A stretch of DNA of 64,000 bases from positions 1,240,001 to 1,304,000 of the forward strand of contig JAPDRO010000006.1 of the NCBI GenBank assembly GCA_030247885.1, written 5' to 3'. Shown in pieces: positions 1-11,266 of this stretch; positions within the stretch are counted from its first letter, which is position 1; each line of letters begins with the position of its first letter. Made by a program: the position numbers and the translations under genes. The stretch comes from Taxawa tesnikishii (nom. ined.) (lineage: Eukaryota > Ascomycota > Dothideomycetes > Dothideales). Under the pieces are notes generated by a model that saw only the letters and a list, made by a program, of their open reading frames with translations, had not been told where the DNA came from and did no database searches.

Positions 1-2403
1 ACGATTGTGCCAGCAGGAATCTCTGCAACTTCAGTTAATTCTGTTTCAGTTTCGCCATTTGTACCGTTGCCGGTCTGCGTGGGATCCATCGATTGACTTC
101 GCGTGATCGGATTCGTTGGACCGGCATGTTTCGACGACTGGGCAAAACCTTTTCGTAGCTGCTTGACGTGTATATCCAGTAGGGTAGTGTACCGATTAGC
201 AAGATGCATATCATCTAGCACGCTAGATCTCAACGCGTTGATGCTCCTGTCAAGGATGTTGAGAGCAGCACGTAACTGATTGTTGCGGACACCGATGCTC
301 AGGGCCTTGAGCAAGAATACCGATGCAGTCGTTATCCTTAGGAAGATTCTGATGGGTGCGAAACGCAGAGTGTCCTTTTCGGCCAGATCCACGACCTTTG
401 TCAGTAGGTCGCAGCTGCCTTGAATGACTTCCTGTATATGGGAATAATCGATGCCTTCGATGGACATGACGAGGCGCTCGGTTGGATTATCCTCATTTCC
501 AGATTCCGTTAGGGCCCGCTCACATACGGCCTGCATTCCCACGGAGCTGTGGTAGATGCGAGCGTACTGATACTCGATGAACAGGATGTCTTGTAGGGAA
601 TCACGATGGTCTGTATGATTGTGTCAGATAAGTGCAATACATTGAGGTATAGGTTAGCGAGTGGGATAAATACCTTGCCTCTCCAGGTGTCGCGTCCGCC
701 AGCTCTCGAGTAGCGGTTGAAAGTGCTCCAAGATGCTCATGTAGCGACCACTCCTCAATAGCTGCTGGGTAAAGCTCTTGGAGGGAAACACCATCTCCGA
801 GAAGGACTTGTTGAGTTTTGTCAATTCAGCCCAGGCACTCATGAGTTCGTTCCAGCGATCGCTGTGTCCAGGACCGGTCTTCAGATCTTTGCTGGTAGAT
901 TGCATCACCGCCTGCGGTAGCATTGAAGTCATTCCAAGCCTGGATGCTAGCTGGTTGACGAAGACATACAGTAGCTTCCTGACCCGGCTTTTGGGCACTG
1001 ACATGCATCGCGCGTCCGTACGGCTTACGCTTGGCTGTGGATCGTCTTCAAACACATTAAGTTCATGAGCAAGTGATAACGCACATCCAAGCAGCATCCA
1101 CGACATGCGATCGGATCTCCGTGCTGGTTCAATGACGTCTTCCAGCCACCTGTTTGGTGGTCCATTTGCTGGGCGCGGTTCGTTGTCATCAATTGCGGAC
1201 AGGATCAAGTCCGAATCCCACCCATCTGCTTCGGGTGGAAAATGTAAAGACCGAGGATGCCATTCTGTAAGTAACATCAGAGCTTCAATCGAGCCTAGCG
1301 TGCGAGTTTTGGCTAACGACCCTTTTTCCTGCCCACAAATTAGACGCATGATGAGGTGCTGACAGTGTTTCCAGAATCTGTCGTGGATATAGTAACCTCG
1401 AGATGCGCCTTCAGCACCGGGTAGAACGTGAGATCTGGATGAGATCATGAGGATGGTGCAGCACAGAAGAGGTTCCTTTGTAACGAGTTGATGATGATGA
1501 GCGTGATCTGCGTAGTACCCGGTAATTGTAGGAGACAATGGCTGTATATTTCGAAAGAAGCAAAGGGAACGTTAGCTTATTCCGACGGGCATACGCATAG
1601 TATGGGCTGCTCACAGGTCAAGATAGGTTATGGCTTCCTCAGCTGAGAGCCAGCCCATCTTCACAAACCTGCTTGATCTCCAAAGCCTATACACATCTGT
1701 AGTGGCTGGTGAAATAGCAACCGGTCCAGGTCTAGTCTCTGCACTTGCAGGGAAGCCTGTTCTGGGCGTTGCTTGGTGTTCCTCAATAACTCGTTGTTCG
1801 GATGGGTTCTCCTGCGGTGACTGCTGCGTCGCGGCTTGGAAGAGCATGTTCAACGCATCGTTGCCGTTAGAGACGACGGTTCTGATCATGGAATTGGCCA
1901 AATCTGGAATTTGGTTTTGGTTATCTTGAGGAGGAGATGTCTCCGCGTTCGAACCATTAGCAGCAATGTTACCGACAGTAGTCCCAGGCTGACGATCTGA
2001 AGCATTGCGAGGCGCATTTCGGTGCGCATTCACAGACTGAGGTCGATCACTTGTGGCAACGCTCGATCGCCGACGTGTAGCTACACTCTCGGCATGGACA
2101 GTATCACCACCTCGGCCGGATCAGCGTTGTGTACATGTTGCAAGAGACGTGTGAGGCATTACTCTGGTCAGAGTCAAGCTTTCGCTTCTTCGTCCACGCT
2201 CGTTCAGCAGTGAAAACGCATTCTCTGAGTTCGCGGCGACAGCGAATGCAGGGTGGACCATCCCTGCCGGCAAGATCGCATCTCGCTTTCCGGTTACGGC
2301 ATGGGATGCATGCCTTGTATGCTCGCTGGTGCTCGGTCGGTGGTTTTGAGCGAGCTGGCCGGGACGTGCCAGCAGTCGCAGCAGGAGCATCAGGTGATGC
2401 CAT
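1..2403 (-). CDS. ARO80: ARO80-like Zn2Cys6 transcription factor (3' part off the window)
   Basis: Nuclear fungal zinc-cluster regulator; the yeast family member activates aromatic amino acid catabolism genes. The start at 2403 precedes about 25 basic/polar residues and a Zn2Cys6 cluster with core ACIPCRNRKARCD, then PPCIRCRRELREC, a layout I associate with ARO80. Exon 1 is 2403-2163; a 52-nt intron (2162-2111, GTAATG donor, GAG acceptor) joins exon 2 in frame (2110-1615). That exon ends in GWLSAEEAITYLDL; the following region gives FFRNIQPLSP and then LLTEWHPRSLHFPPE, both seen in the family's regulatory domain. A third intron (673-611, ATACAG acceptor) is clear, and exon 4 stays open to base 1, so the C-terminus is missing. 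The second intron is odd: GTGAGC at 1614 and a branch-like GCTAAC are present, but the frame-correct join near 1560 lacks an AG. Family assignment is firm; the target pathway is inferred. Confidence 0.8.
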
Positions 2404-2656
2404 GGGTTTTTTTGTTAGATCAAAACATGGAGTGTGCGGATAGCATAGGGATGAAAGCGGCAAGCAGAGGTAGTGAAGACTGGAGATGGAATCCCGCCCG
2501 GAAATCATCGGTGGTGCCGAAACCCCTCACGCCAAGCCTGGCGACGCGTCCGGGTGAACTGCCAGCGTGCATCTTCAACACGAAGCGACGCGACAAGTCT
2601 CATGCACAAACACAAGGTAGTGCTAAAGATATGGTTACTACATATATTCACCGCAG

Positions 2657-3340
2657 ACACTAACACGTCGCTCGCGAAATGACATCCGCACACATCCCGT
2701 GTTCCCTCGGGTCAGATAGTGGAAGTTGGCTTTTTTTGTCTCTGCCATCAGTCACATCCAGCCGGATACTTTTGTCCGCCGAGTCGCACGGGCACTCGCC
2801 CTTCCTGTTCTCCCATTTGGGGACAGTGTGGATGCCCAGCAACAGGATAGCAACACAGAATGTGAGGGCGGATCCGACGGCGCAGCCCGTGACGTAGAAC
2901 GATTTGCAGTATATGGTCAGCTCTACGCAAAACAGATGCTCACAAAGCAGGTTGTGGTTCATACTCACGCATCAGATTTTGGGAACAAAAGACTGCTAAT
3001 GAGCGAACGGCATTGACCGAAGGTGGCGAGCAGGTCCAAGCTAATGTTTTCAAGGCAGGATGCGGTCATATGAAGGGGAAAGCAGTCGTCTCCCGCGGGG
3101 AGGCTTTTGTCGGAGCCTAAGCAACGTGCGATGCATGAGATGAATGCGAAGAATCAAGGAGAGAAGTATAAGCACGATGCGGACTGCACCGTGAATGGAA
3201 CGTCGAACAGCACCAACATGGCCAACAGCTTCTGATGGTCAGCCCAGGATTTGTGAAAAGATTCGTTAATCACGAAATTCAAGAGAACGTCCCAGATCAG
3301 CACATCCCTGCGTCCACATTTATGCCCCGAACTTCAACGG
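2657..3340 (-). other. possible remnant of a membrane-protein gene
   Basis: Reverse-strand open stretches read as hydrophobic segments: one near 3300-3160 (core LLAMLVLFDVPFTVQSAS) and one near 2900-2800 (core GSALTFCVAILLLGIHTV). They lie in different frames and I could not join them with convincing introns. No family is recognised. It may be a decayed or mis-assembled gene, or chance. Confidence 0.2.
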
Positions 3341-3348
3341 TTACATAC

Positions 3349-3954
3349 CGCCCAACGTCGTCTGCTTGCCACTGAAATGCCACACATCATCTCGACCCAC
3401 GGCGCAAAGCTCATGTTCCTCAAATGCCAAAGCAATAACCACATCCTCTCCGCCGCCAACCCTTATGAATTCCAGTGCGATTCCAGAATCCGGGTAGCCC
3501 GGTTTGCTGTCTGTGAGGTAGAAGTTGCCTGTCAGATCGATATCGAGATCGTTGAAGTTTGCAGAGGACTTTTCGTAGTAGTTGTTAAGTAGTTTCGTCC
3601 GCTTCCAGGACTTGGGATCAATCTTGGCTAGATAGCCTGTCTGGCTGGGACTGCCGGCCGCGACCGTATACAAGGCCCCGTTGCGGGCGACATAACCGCG
3701 CACGTTGACGGTTGGACGGTCCGTCGTAAGCTTGTGCAGCTGGTTGCTGTCTGTATCTAAAACATACTGCCATGAATGCACGCCGTTGTCGCCTGCTGGT
3801 GGGCCCTGTTGGACGAAGAGGAGATTCCTTGTGCCGGGAATCAGGCAGGTGAATTCGTGCGGTTGATATGCCAGTTTCTGTACGTATTCAACCATGACGT
3901 TTCGGCCAATGAGATCGAAGAATCTCTCGTCATACGCAACGAAGATTATGGCAT
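3349..3954 (-). CDS. SMP-30/gluconolactonase-like beta-propeller protein, partial
   Basis: About 200 residues of a fungal SMP-30/gluconolactonase-type protein (sugar lactone or ester hydrolase family). Recognisable pieces are FFDLIGRN, VEYVQKLAYQ, LLFVQQGPPAGDN, HSWQYVLDTD and, in the middle, NDLDIDLTGNFYLTDS, the Asn/Asp-rich blade expected near the metal site. The best start is the ATG at 3954, which needs one extra base just after it to enter the frame; ATG 3895 is an unbroken but short alternative. The exon ends at a strong GTATGT donor (3348), but no in-frame continuation was found in the next 700 bases. Family members are usually about 350-400 aa, so roughly half is missing. No signal peptide is visible. 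It could be truncated, decayed, or simply poorly assembled. Confidence 0.5.
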
Positions 3955-6087
3955 TGAGTTACTCGTTGCTGGAACCATCGTATTCATGACTTATCCCGTT
4001 GCAGCTTGCCTAACGAATTGATACGCACGCGGCGGTCAGTAATGAGTCTGACGTCTCGGTGCCGGGCGGAGCATCGAACGCTGAGCGATCCAGTGCTCCA
4101 GGCAAGTCAACAAGAGATGGCACGTCGTAAGACAACTAAGCCCTCGCCGTCCTTTGCTTGGACGCAGATGTTTTCCTGCTCCTCCAAATACATGAAGGGA
4201 ACATGCGGAAACGGCGTTGATGACCTTGTAAGACGGCTGTATGCCATCAATGCCCAAAGAGCCTGCGAACGGATGCACACACGCGTAGTCGCTCAAGATG
4301 ACATGGTGCACGGAGGCGGACCGTAAACCAAGGTGCGAATGACAAACGTAGATGAAGGATCAGAGCCTGCAGTTGGGGATAAGAGGCGATCCAGGTCGGT
4401 TGCAGATCTAATGGGATGCCTTCCCGGCGCCTGGCGCTCCATCGAGTCTTGGTTCATGTCTTCCAGCCAGCCAGTTCATGGAAAGCATATGTGCACTCGA
4501 CAGGTTCATCTACTCCATTGTCGTCCCTGATGCTCGAGGTTTGCCACGAAAAGTAGGGCGCGCCGAACGAAGCTCAAAGCCTGACCAAGAGCGAACGCAA
4601 AAATGGGCCCGGAGTGATGACCAGGCATCACGAAGTGCACCGGCATAACCATCACTGATAGCCAATTGCGTAGACCGAGAAGTTAGCGTCAAGATGGTAG
4701 GGCGATGTGTCTGGTGCAGGACGCCCTTGTGCAGCGCGCTTCGCCTCGCTTTGATGCACAGCGCCCCGATGGTCAGCCGTGCCGGAAAGGCAATTAAGGC
4801 AGCTTGGTGTCATTGGGTCAGCCTCACGTCTCGTTCATGTGAGCCAACGTGACCCAGGCTGCTCTGTCCTATGGTGCCGACACCTGCAGCCTCACTGAAC
4901 GGTACTGCCGCAGCTCAGTTTGACCGGTGAACATCGCTCACCGGTCGTGCCAGGTGGAGGCCTGATAAAGCGCACAGGAGGGATGGAACCGGTAAAGTCT
5001 TTTCGGAAGAAACAGTATATATGACTCCGTTGTTTGGATCTCTCTCACACTCCTCGCACTCTGCTTTCAGATCGAACAATCTGATACTTCGACGTTGTCA
5101 TCTGAGTATCAGCGTGGTTTGTGTTGAAAGGCACGTCGACCTCGCGATCCTCTTGGCGAGGTTCGTACCCAGACGTCGTTGCTGTTTCGTTCGTCGCTCA
5201 GCTCAGCCTTTAGCCTCCAGGGCCGGCCTTCCCATTGGGAATGCACACGCTCATCCATGAATCTCAACCTTCAACATCCTCCCTCAGGCACACAGACCTT
5301 ATCTCAGTCCTACAATATGGAACAATACACACCAGCTCAAAGACCCTGCCGAGTTTGATCAAGGCAAACATGCTTGGAGCTGCGACGGATTGTGGGTCTG
5401 GAGCGGGTCATGATGGCCTGGGGCGAGAGGCGCCCCTCATACAACTACTGCAACGCCCTCCACTAGCTTGGTCCCCTTCACTTGGAGATCGGCCTGGGCG
5501 GCCTTTCAGCCATTGACACATCAACATGGAGATCCCGGGGCTGGTGCGGGTCACATTTCATAAGGCAAATGCTTTCTGGCATTTGGCTGTGTGAGATGTC
5601 TGAACGGCAGCAGGCTTCCCCAAGGCAAACTCTTCGCCCAGACATCTCTGCTGCAGGACGCCCGGTCTAACTCAGAACCTTTCCGCCTGGATTGTGTCCT
5701 TGAGCACTTCTATTGGCTTCTTACGACTTACCTCTCAACGCATGCTGGCCGCCCTTCCAGACCTTGTGACACGGAGGGGCAGACTGGATCTTTCATTCGT
5801 CACACTGAGTGAGGAGACAGCACACAGTGCGATCATCGTGGACGTCAGCGCTGTAGGTCTTCTGGCTGATTACTCCCCGACCGCCCGCGGTGACGACCAG
5901 CTCTTGCATTGACCATCGTGACCAGCACATCCGCGCGTCGCAGCTGATGTTATCCCTTGAAGGGCGTATTACATCCAGTAGCAGCTTCGCCCGCGAGGGC
6001 GCAGAACGAACGGTCGATGCCCACTTAAAAGCGAAACGGGTATCTTCCACTGTTAGACCTATCTTTCTCGGAGCAACCTCTCACAGT
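3955..6087. other. gene-free stretch
   Basis: Open frames here are short, uncharacteristic and mostly overlapping on both strands. Apart from the inverted repeat at 4922 I see no gene, RNA or repeat. The right part presumably holds the upstream region of the C2H2 gene. Confidence 0.5.
4922..4946. repeat. perfect 9-bp inverted repeat with 7-nt loop
   Basis: GACCGGTGA at 4922-4930 and TCACCGGTC at 4938-4946 are exact reverse complements separated by ACATCGC. It lies in a gene-free stretch about 1.1 kb upstream of the C2H2 gene. It could be a dimeric factor site or chance. Confidence 0.5.
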
Positions 6088-7235
6088 ATGCAGTACCACT
6101 CAACCTACCCTTTTCCTGATCACCTTGCCATGCCATACTGGCCGCCCAACTGCGAGCATCCATCTCATCACCCGAGTTCCCTCGCATTCGAACATCTTGA
6201 GCATCCTATACCGGGCAATCCGAGCCTTCGGAACCTGGAGTGAGTGGAGCAGAATGTCTCATGTCAGGAAACGTTGACATTCTCAGTAGTGTTTACGATC
6301 ATGCCGAAAATGCGTTCGTGCCCGAAGAGCACCAACAGCTGCAGTCTCGAGACGTCGCAGCATCTGCTTCAGTCTCATCTGACAGACATCTTGAAAGAGA
6401 GCCAGGCACATCGATTCATTCCGATGCCAGCAGCTTCATCCTGTCTCCCGGACATAGGGGCTCCACATCTCCCGAGCGCGCCCGTCGTTCCATACACCTT
6501 GAACGACAGCAGTCTTGGTCAGGCTCAACCTCGGGTAACTCTTCCGACAGCACCAAGGGTGACTGTAAGCTGACATGCTCTAGGATCCGGGTACATAACC
6601 TCGCAAACGCTGCCGAATGAAAATAGCATTTATGTGGACGACCCCTATTGTGGCTCTCCGCACACGTTGCTTCCCTCGATATGTCTCGGGACGCAGCAAG
6701 CCTGTGGTGGCCAATTGAACCTTGTCAACCTCAGCCACAAGGATCCCAAGCGCCCCAAGTAGCATCAACTCATGCTGCAGTGCCTAGTAGTGTTCAATAC
6801 CACGCGAAAAGGACTACCGCTGGACAGCGAACTGCGACAGTAGATATCCAATGTCCCAACGATAGCAAGCGTACCAAGAGTCGGAAGCAGCAGTACAAGT
6901 GTAACGAGCCCGACTGCACCACCACTTGCACGCGCCGGGACGATCTCGATCGTCATAAAAGAAGCAAGCATAAACCACCCGTCAAACGCTTCCAGTGCCT
7001 CTTCCCCGGTTGTACGTTTGGTTTCGACAACGACGCCTCAGGAGTTGTCCGTCCAAAGGGCAACGCAGGAAGACGTGGCACTCTCCAAGCAGTAGATGAG
7101 AGGCGCGCGTCGTTTGTCCATATCCGAAGAGATAAAGTGCTCCAACACTGCAAGAAGGATCAGGGACTCAATGATCATGAGGACCGTAAAAATATATCGG
7201 CGAGATATTTCGAGAAGATTGGCGACGGTGTCTGA
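6088..7235 (+). CDS. C2H2 zinc-finger protein
   Basis: Putative nuclear regulator with one clear C2H2 finger near the C-terminus: CNEPDC, then TRRDDLDRHKRSKH, a spacing typical of fungal fingers. A second CLFPGC follows without an obvious His pair, so it may be degenerate. The start is ATG 6088. Exon 1 (6088-6239) ends at GTGAGT; the 47-nt intron to 6286 (branch GTTGACA) joins exon 2 in frame. A second intron is proposed at 6565-6626 (GTAAGC...ATAG). The last exon matches the finger frame only if one C is restored in CCCC at 6642-6645 and one in CCC at 6745-6747; the CDS is then exactly 347 codons (346 aa). The N-terminal half is Ser/Pro/His-rich and probably disordered. Homologue and targets are not recognised. 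Confidence 0.6.
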
Positions 7236-8718
7236 ATGAAAAACGACGAGAACACATCAAGTAGATAGCTTTGAGTACAAACCAATACCTTTTGTTAGTT
7301 TATTGTCGTTGATAACACCGCGTCTCATCATCGTCTTCCGCTGCTTCTCCACCAAACGCGCTCGCGCCATTGAGTTCACCATCCTCACTCGTTGCTGTCG
7401 CCATTTACCAAATCATGAACGGTGCAAACAACGCCGGACTTCACGACACTGGTCGTCTAGAACAATCAACACGTGATGCTAACGAAGCTTGATCTAGTCT
7501 GCGCGGTCCGCAAGCTCTCTTGTAATTGATCTACGGAGGAGCCAAGGCTCACACATGTTGAATCCCAATGGTTCAGCAATCTTTACAACTGCCTCCAGAT
7601 CTATCTCGTCCGTTCGATCACCTGAGGCCTCGACCAAAAGCGTAACGAACGTGTAGGCCATCGCCTAGCAAGACGAAACTGTCACCTGCCTTTTGTGCGG
7701 CGGATCGTGAACGGTCAAGGTGTGCCAGTGGAATAACAGACCTCGTCGCCTGCTCGAATGCTCTCCGGCAACCCACGTCAGATCCGTGCTGCGTGCAGAC
7801 GCGAAGTAAGCAATGTCTCTTCCGCTTTGCCAGCGGGCAATCAGTCAAAGTCCCGACAACCAGCAACAAGGACTCCCCATCCATCTCTTCGTATGAGCCG
7901 TTGCTCTATACAACCCGTGGTTGTCGAAGGAAGTGTAGGACAAGAACGTCATGTAGGTCAAAAAGCCAGCTCCATGACATTTCTTGTCCAACCAACACGC
8001 ATGGCACCGCAATAACCTCACGTACACCAGACGATGAGCTCGGGGTAGCAAGGGGACAAAGCATCCTCCAGCAGAGTCACAGGAAGCTCTCGTCAATGAT
8101 GTGTAAAGTGTTATGACTATCCGGAATGCCTCTCTGTAACGATAGACCAATGAAGGCAGGCTGCAGCAACATGATCTCCCAACTTCTTTAGTCTCTTCCT
8201 CTGCGTCAGACCACTGGCGCGAACGCTCGATTCTCGATCGGAAGCATAACCGCTGTCTCCAGCGAGCAGCGCATGACGATTGGCAGGCTTTGTGCCAGTC
8301 ACAGAGACCCTGCACCTGCCACCCATTCCCCGACTTCCTTTCAAGCTCCATATATGTCGACCCCGTTGGTCCACGGTCTTTTGTGAGGATCCGCTTCACA
8401 CAATGAGTCCAACGGCTGCTCACAACTCCTGGGTGATGTCGTCTGAGCTGTGAGGGAACGGAGATTGAACCAAGCGTTGGCTTTCTTGGGTCAATATATC
8501 ATCTCAATACTGCATCATCTCCATACGCCGCAGAAGTGTCTCATCCGCCCACCCATATAACCTGCGGCCTTCCAAGCGGTCCACTCCGAGAACACCATTC
8601 CCCGTCTTCATTGGCTCCAATACAACGCCGTTCCCCAAATCCCAGTAGCCAGTCCGATGGTTTTTCTTTTCAATTCCGTACGCCGTGCGATGCCATGCAA
8701 TGCGTTCGTGCAAATGTT
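7236..8718. other. gene-free stretch
   Basis: Between the C2H2 and NSA2 stops I find no supported gene. A 192-codon reverse frame at 7845-8423 has unnatural Cys/Arg/Trp-rich composition and no family signature. Confidence 0.5.
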
Positions 8719-9625
8719 CTAAACAAGCAAAACAGCGTTGAGACAGCCATCCGTCTCGGGGTTATTCTGTAAGACTCGTTAGTCAGGGACGATGCTAAAA
8801 CACGCCATCGATTCACAAACGTACCGTTATCTGTGCCCAGCGACCCCAAACGACTTTTCCTCCCGCAGTGACCAGACCCAGTTCACTGACGTTCACCTCG
8901 ATGATGGTTCCCTTGGTCAGGACTCCCAGTTGGGTGTAGAGAGGGTTCTGCGGGTTCTTCTTGACGCCCAGGATGGGCAGTTGCACGGTGACGCCGAGCT
9001 CAGGGTGTGTGACATTGGCCTTCTTGTAACGCAGACCCATCGGCCGGATGAAACGCTCGTACTTGACGGGACGGCGCGCTGCAAGTCTGTCAGCACAAGA
9101 CAACCCTTTCTCAAAACCCGGAACTCTTCAGGGAAACGTACTGAAATCAGGACCGACGAACGTGGGCTTGGTGATCATCCGCTTCCACGACTTCTTGTGC
9201 GTCTTCTTGCCCGTGTTGACGACCTTGAACATCTCCTCCTCACTGATACCCTTCACCTTGGGCAGCGGTACGGAAAACTTTGCCGCCTTCTCGTTCCGCT
9301 TGTTCTTGATCGCCGAACTGAGCGCCTTGGCGTTCTGCGTGTTGCTACGGTCGAGCAGATATGGCGGCAGAGGCGTATCCGAGGGCGCGGCGGGCTCGGA
9401 GCTCTTGACGTTCTTCTCCTCGTGAGCCTTAATCTGCTTCTTCATCTGGATCTTCTCCTTGCGCCGCTTCTCCTGGTACATCTTGGCCGCATGGCCGCGC
9501 AGGTTTTGCGCCTTCTCGGATGCATTGTGGCCTTCTCTCGCTATCCTCTTGCGCTTGCGCTCCTCATAGTCGAGCCTGCGACCATGCTGCTTGGTGAAGC
9601 GCTCGATGTACTCGTTCTGAGGCAT
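8719..9625 (-). CDS. NSA2: Ribosome biogenesis protein NSA2
   Basis: Conserved nucleolar factor (eS8-like fold) needed for 60S pre-ribosome maturation and 27S rRNA processing. It starts [20 protein letters not shown], as in yeast Nsa2. Three exons: 9625-9142, 9078-8825 and 8766-8719, with introns 9141-9079 (GTACGT...GCAG) and 8824-8767 (GTACGT...CTAAC...ACAG). The spliced CDS is 262 codons, giving 261 aa, the length I recall for yeast Nsa2. Hallmarks are [30 protein letters not shown], the block [18 protein letters not shown], and the end [10 protein letters not shown]. No frame breaks. It is divergent from the mitochondrial bL21 gene with only 203 bp between starts. Confidence 0.95.
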
Positions 9626-9828
9626 GGCGACGGCGTTGTCCTGTGTGAAGTCGAAGAATTGGAAAAACGAGTGGAGGAGGAAATGCGCTGCGATGCGGCA
9701 AAGTCTCCAAGGACCCCTCAAGAAATCCAGGCCTTGGCGCCTTGGCGTTTCCGTCCGTCGACTTTCCAATCCTCGAGAAATCCAATCCCATTGATGGCTT
9801 GTATTCGACACCATTGCAAAGAACAGCG
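9626..9828. promoter_or_regulatory. short bidirectional promoter NSA2 / bL21m
   Basis: Only 203 bp separate the start codons of the divergent NSA2 and mitochondrial bL21 genes, so both must be driven from here. No TATA box or named factor site was recognised. Bidirectional activity is inferred from geometry. Confidence 0.5.
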
Positions 9829-10699
9829 ATGCTTTCACGACAGATCAAGCGCGCCTGCCTGGACTCGCGGTGGGCGCTGCCGCCGCCCTTCCTGCTCCCC
9901 TTCACCGCCAACATAACCACCGTCTCCCACACGACCTCTCCCAATCCCTCCCCGATGTTCTCACCAACTCCTCCGCAGCCCGTCACCCGGCAGACAAATC
10001 AACCAGCATCAAGTCGCCCAAGGCGCCACAACCAGAAGTCGACACCCAGACCCCCAAGCTCCCCCTCCGACATCCCATTCGCCCGGCTCCTCCACTACTC
10101 CGCTCTCCGACTCGGTGAAGGAGCTGCTCCCGCTCCTCCGCGCCCAGGGCCCACACTACATCACCGCACACATCTACGACCGGCCGTACCTGCTGACCCA
10201 GGGCGACACGCTGCGTCTGCCCTTCCTGATGCACGGCGTGCAGCCGGGCGACGTGCTGCGCCTGAACCGGGCCACGAATCTCGGAAGCCGGGACTTCACG
10301 CTCAAAGCCGGGGCCGCTGCTGCACCCGCACTGCGGAGTTCCACGACCGCCACGATGCCCGTCACGGAGGACCCGACGACTGGATCTCTGGCCTCCGAGA
10401 CGAGGGTTGTGCCGACTGGTCAGGCCGTCGGTGGACGCGTCGTGGCGCCGCATTTCATCCCGCATATCGCAAAGGGGAGGACGGCGTATCTGGACGAGAG
10501 GCTGTTCGTGTGCAGGGCAGTGGTCATGGGCGTGGAGAGCGAACCGATGAGGATCAAGGAGAAGACGAAGAGGAGGCAGAGGAGGGTCAAGACGGTCAAG
10601 AGCAAGCATCGCTTCACGATTTTGAAGATTAAGGAGGTCAGGGTGAGAGGAGCGGAGGAGATTGAGTCCGGTGTTGAGGAACGAAGCAACGAGTCGTGA
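9829..10699 (+). CDS. MRPL49: Mitochondrial ribosomal protein bL21m
   Basis: Structural protein of the mitochondrial large ribosomal subunit. The start [15 protein letters not shown] is a basic, acid-free presequence. The bL21 domain has [39 protein letters not shown], a loop insertion, and the basic C-terminal core [19 protein letters not shown] typical of the family. Presequence and domain are in different frames; they connect if one C is restored in CCCC at 9950-9953 and one in CCCCC at 10061-10065, making exactly 291 codons (290 aa). No intron was seen. It is head-to-head with NSA2. Confidence 0.85.
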
Positions 10700-11266
10700 G
10701 TCTGCATGGTCCCTTTGGACGGAAGGAAGGAGCATCTGTGAGCAAGACGGTTCTACGACTTTTGGCAAGGCGGTTCGGAGAAGACCGTTCTCGGGGAAAG
10801 CCATCGTCGACTTGTGCATCTGTACGAAGCGGGCCGCATAAGGACTGCGTCGGGTATTGTATGGGCGCAGGCGGAAAAGGATATGTACCATATGTGCAAC
10901 GGTAGTGATATCTGTAAGATAAGAGGTTCTACTGCCCTGTTCAATTCGAGGTTGAAAGTTCAAAGTGGCCAGTTGCCGGCAAGCGTTTCACTTACCAACT
11001 GGCTGTTATGTCCTAGGAACTTGCTCCTGTTGGGGAAACCGTTCGTTCCTTTCAATCTTTTGCCTTCTTTTATACACTATACAGTAAAAGACGTCTCCGG
11101 CCGATACCGTGAAACGGCGACAGAAGGAGGCTGCGCAAAAGGCACCGACGGAAACAAGCAGAGATCAGAACCCCAACTTCCCACCAGCATCCGCATTTGC
11201 CGCCTGGAAATCCCGAACGCCTTCCCCAGAAACCAATGCATTAAACTCGACGGAAATCTCTCCGCC
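10700..11266. other. convergent intergenic region bL21m / YTP1-like
   Basis: The 3' flanks of two convergent genes. GTAAGG just before the YTP1-like stop could be a donor into a short extra exon, so that gene's last few dozen codons are uncertain. No other feature seen. Confidence 0.4.

Noticed and set aside
7845-8423. 192-codon reverse frame
   Set aside because: Cys/Arg/Trp-rich composition, no motif, no splice partners; judged chance.
8792-9916. 374-codon forward frame
   Set aside because: Antisense to NSA2, whose three exons splice to a full-length, highly conserved protein. Composition is Leu/Arg/Val-rich shadow.
9983-10963. 326-codon reverse frame
   Set aside because: Antisense to the bL21m gene; Arg/His-rich shadow without motifs.
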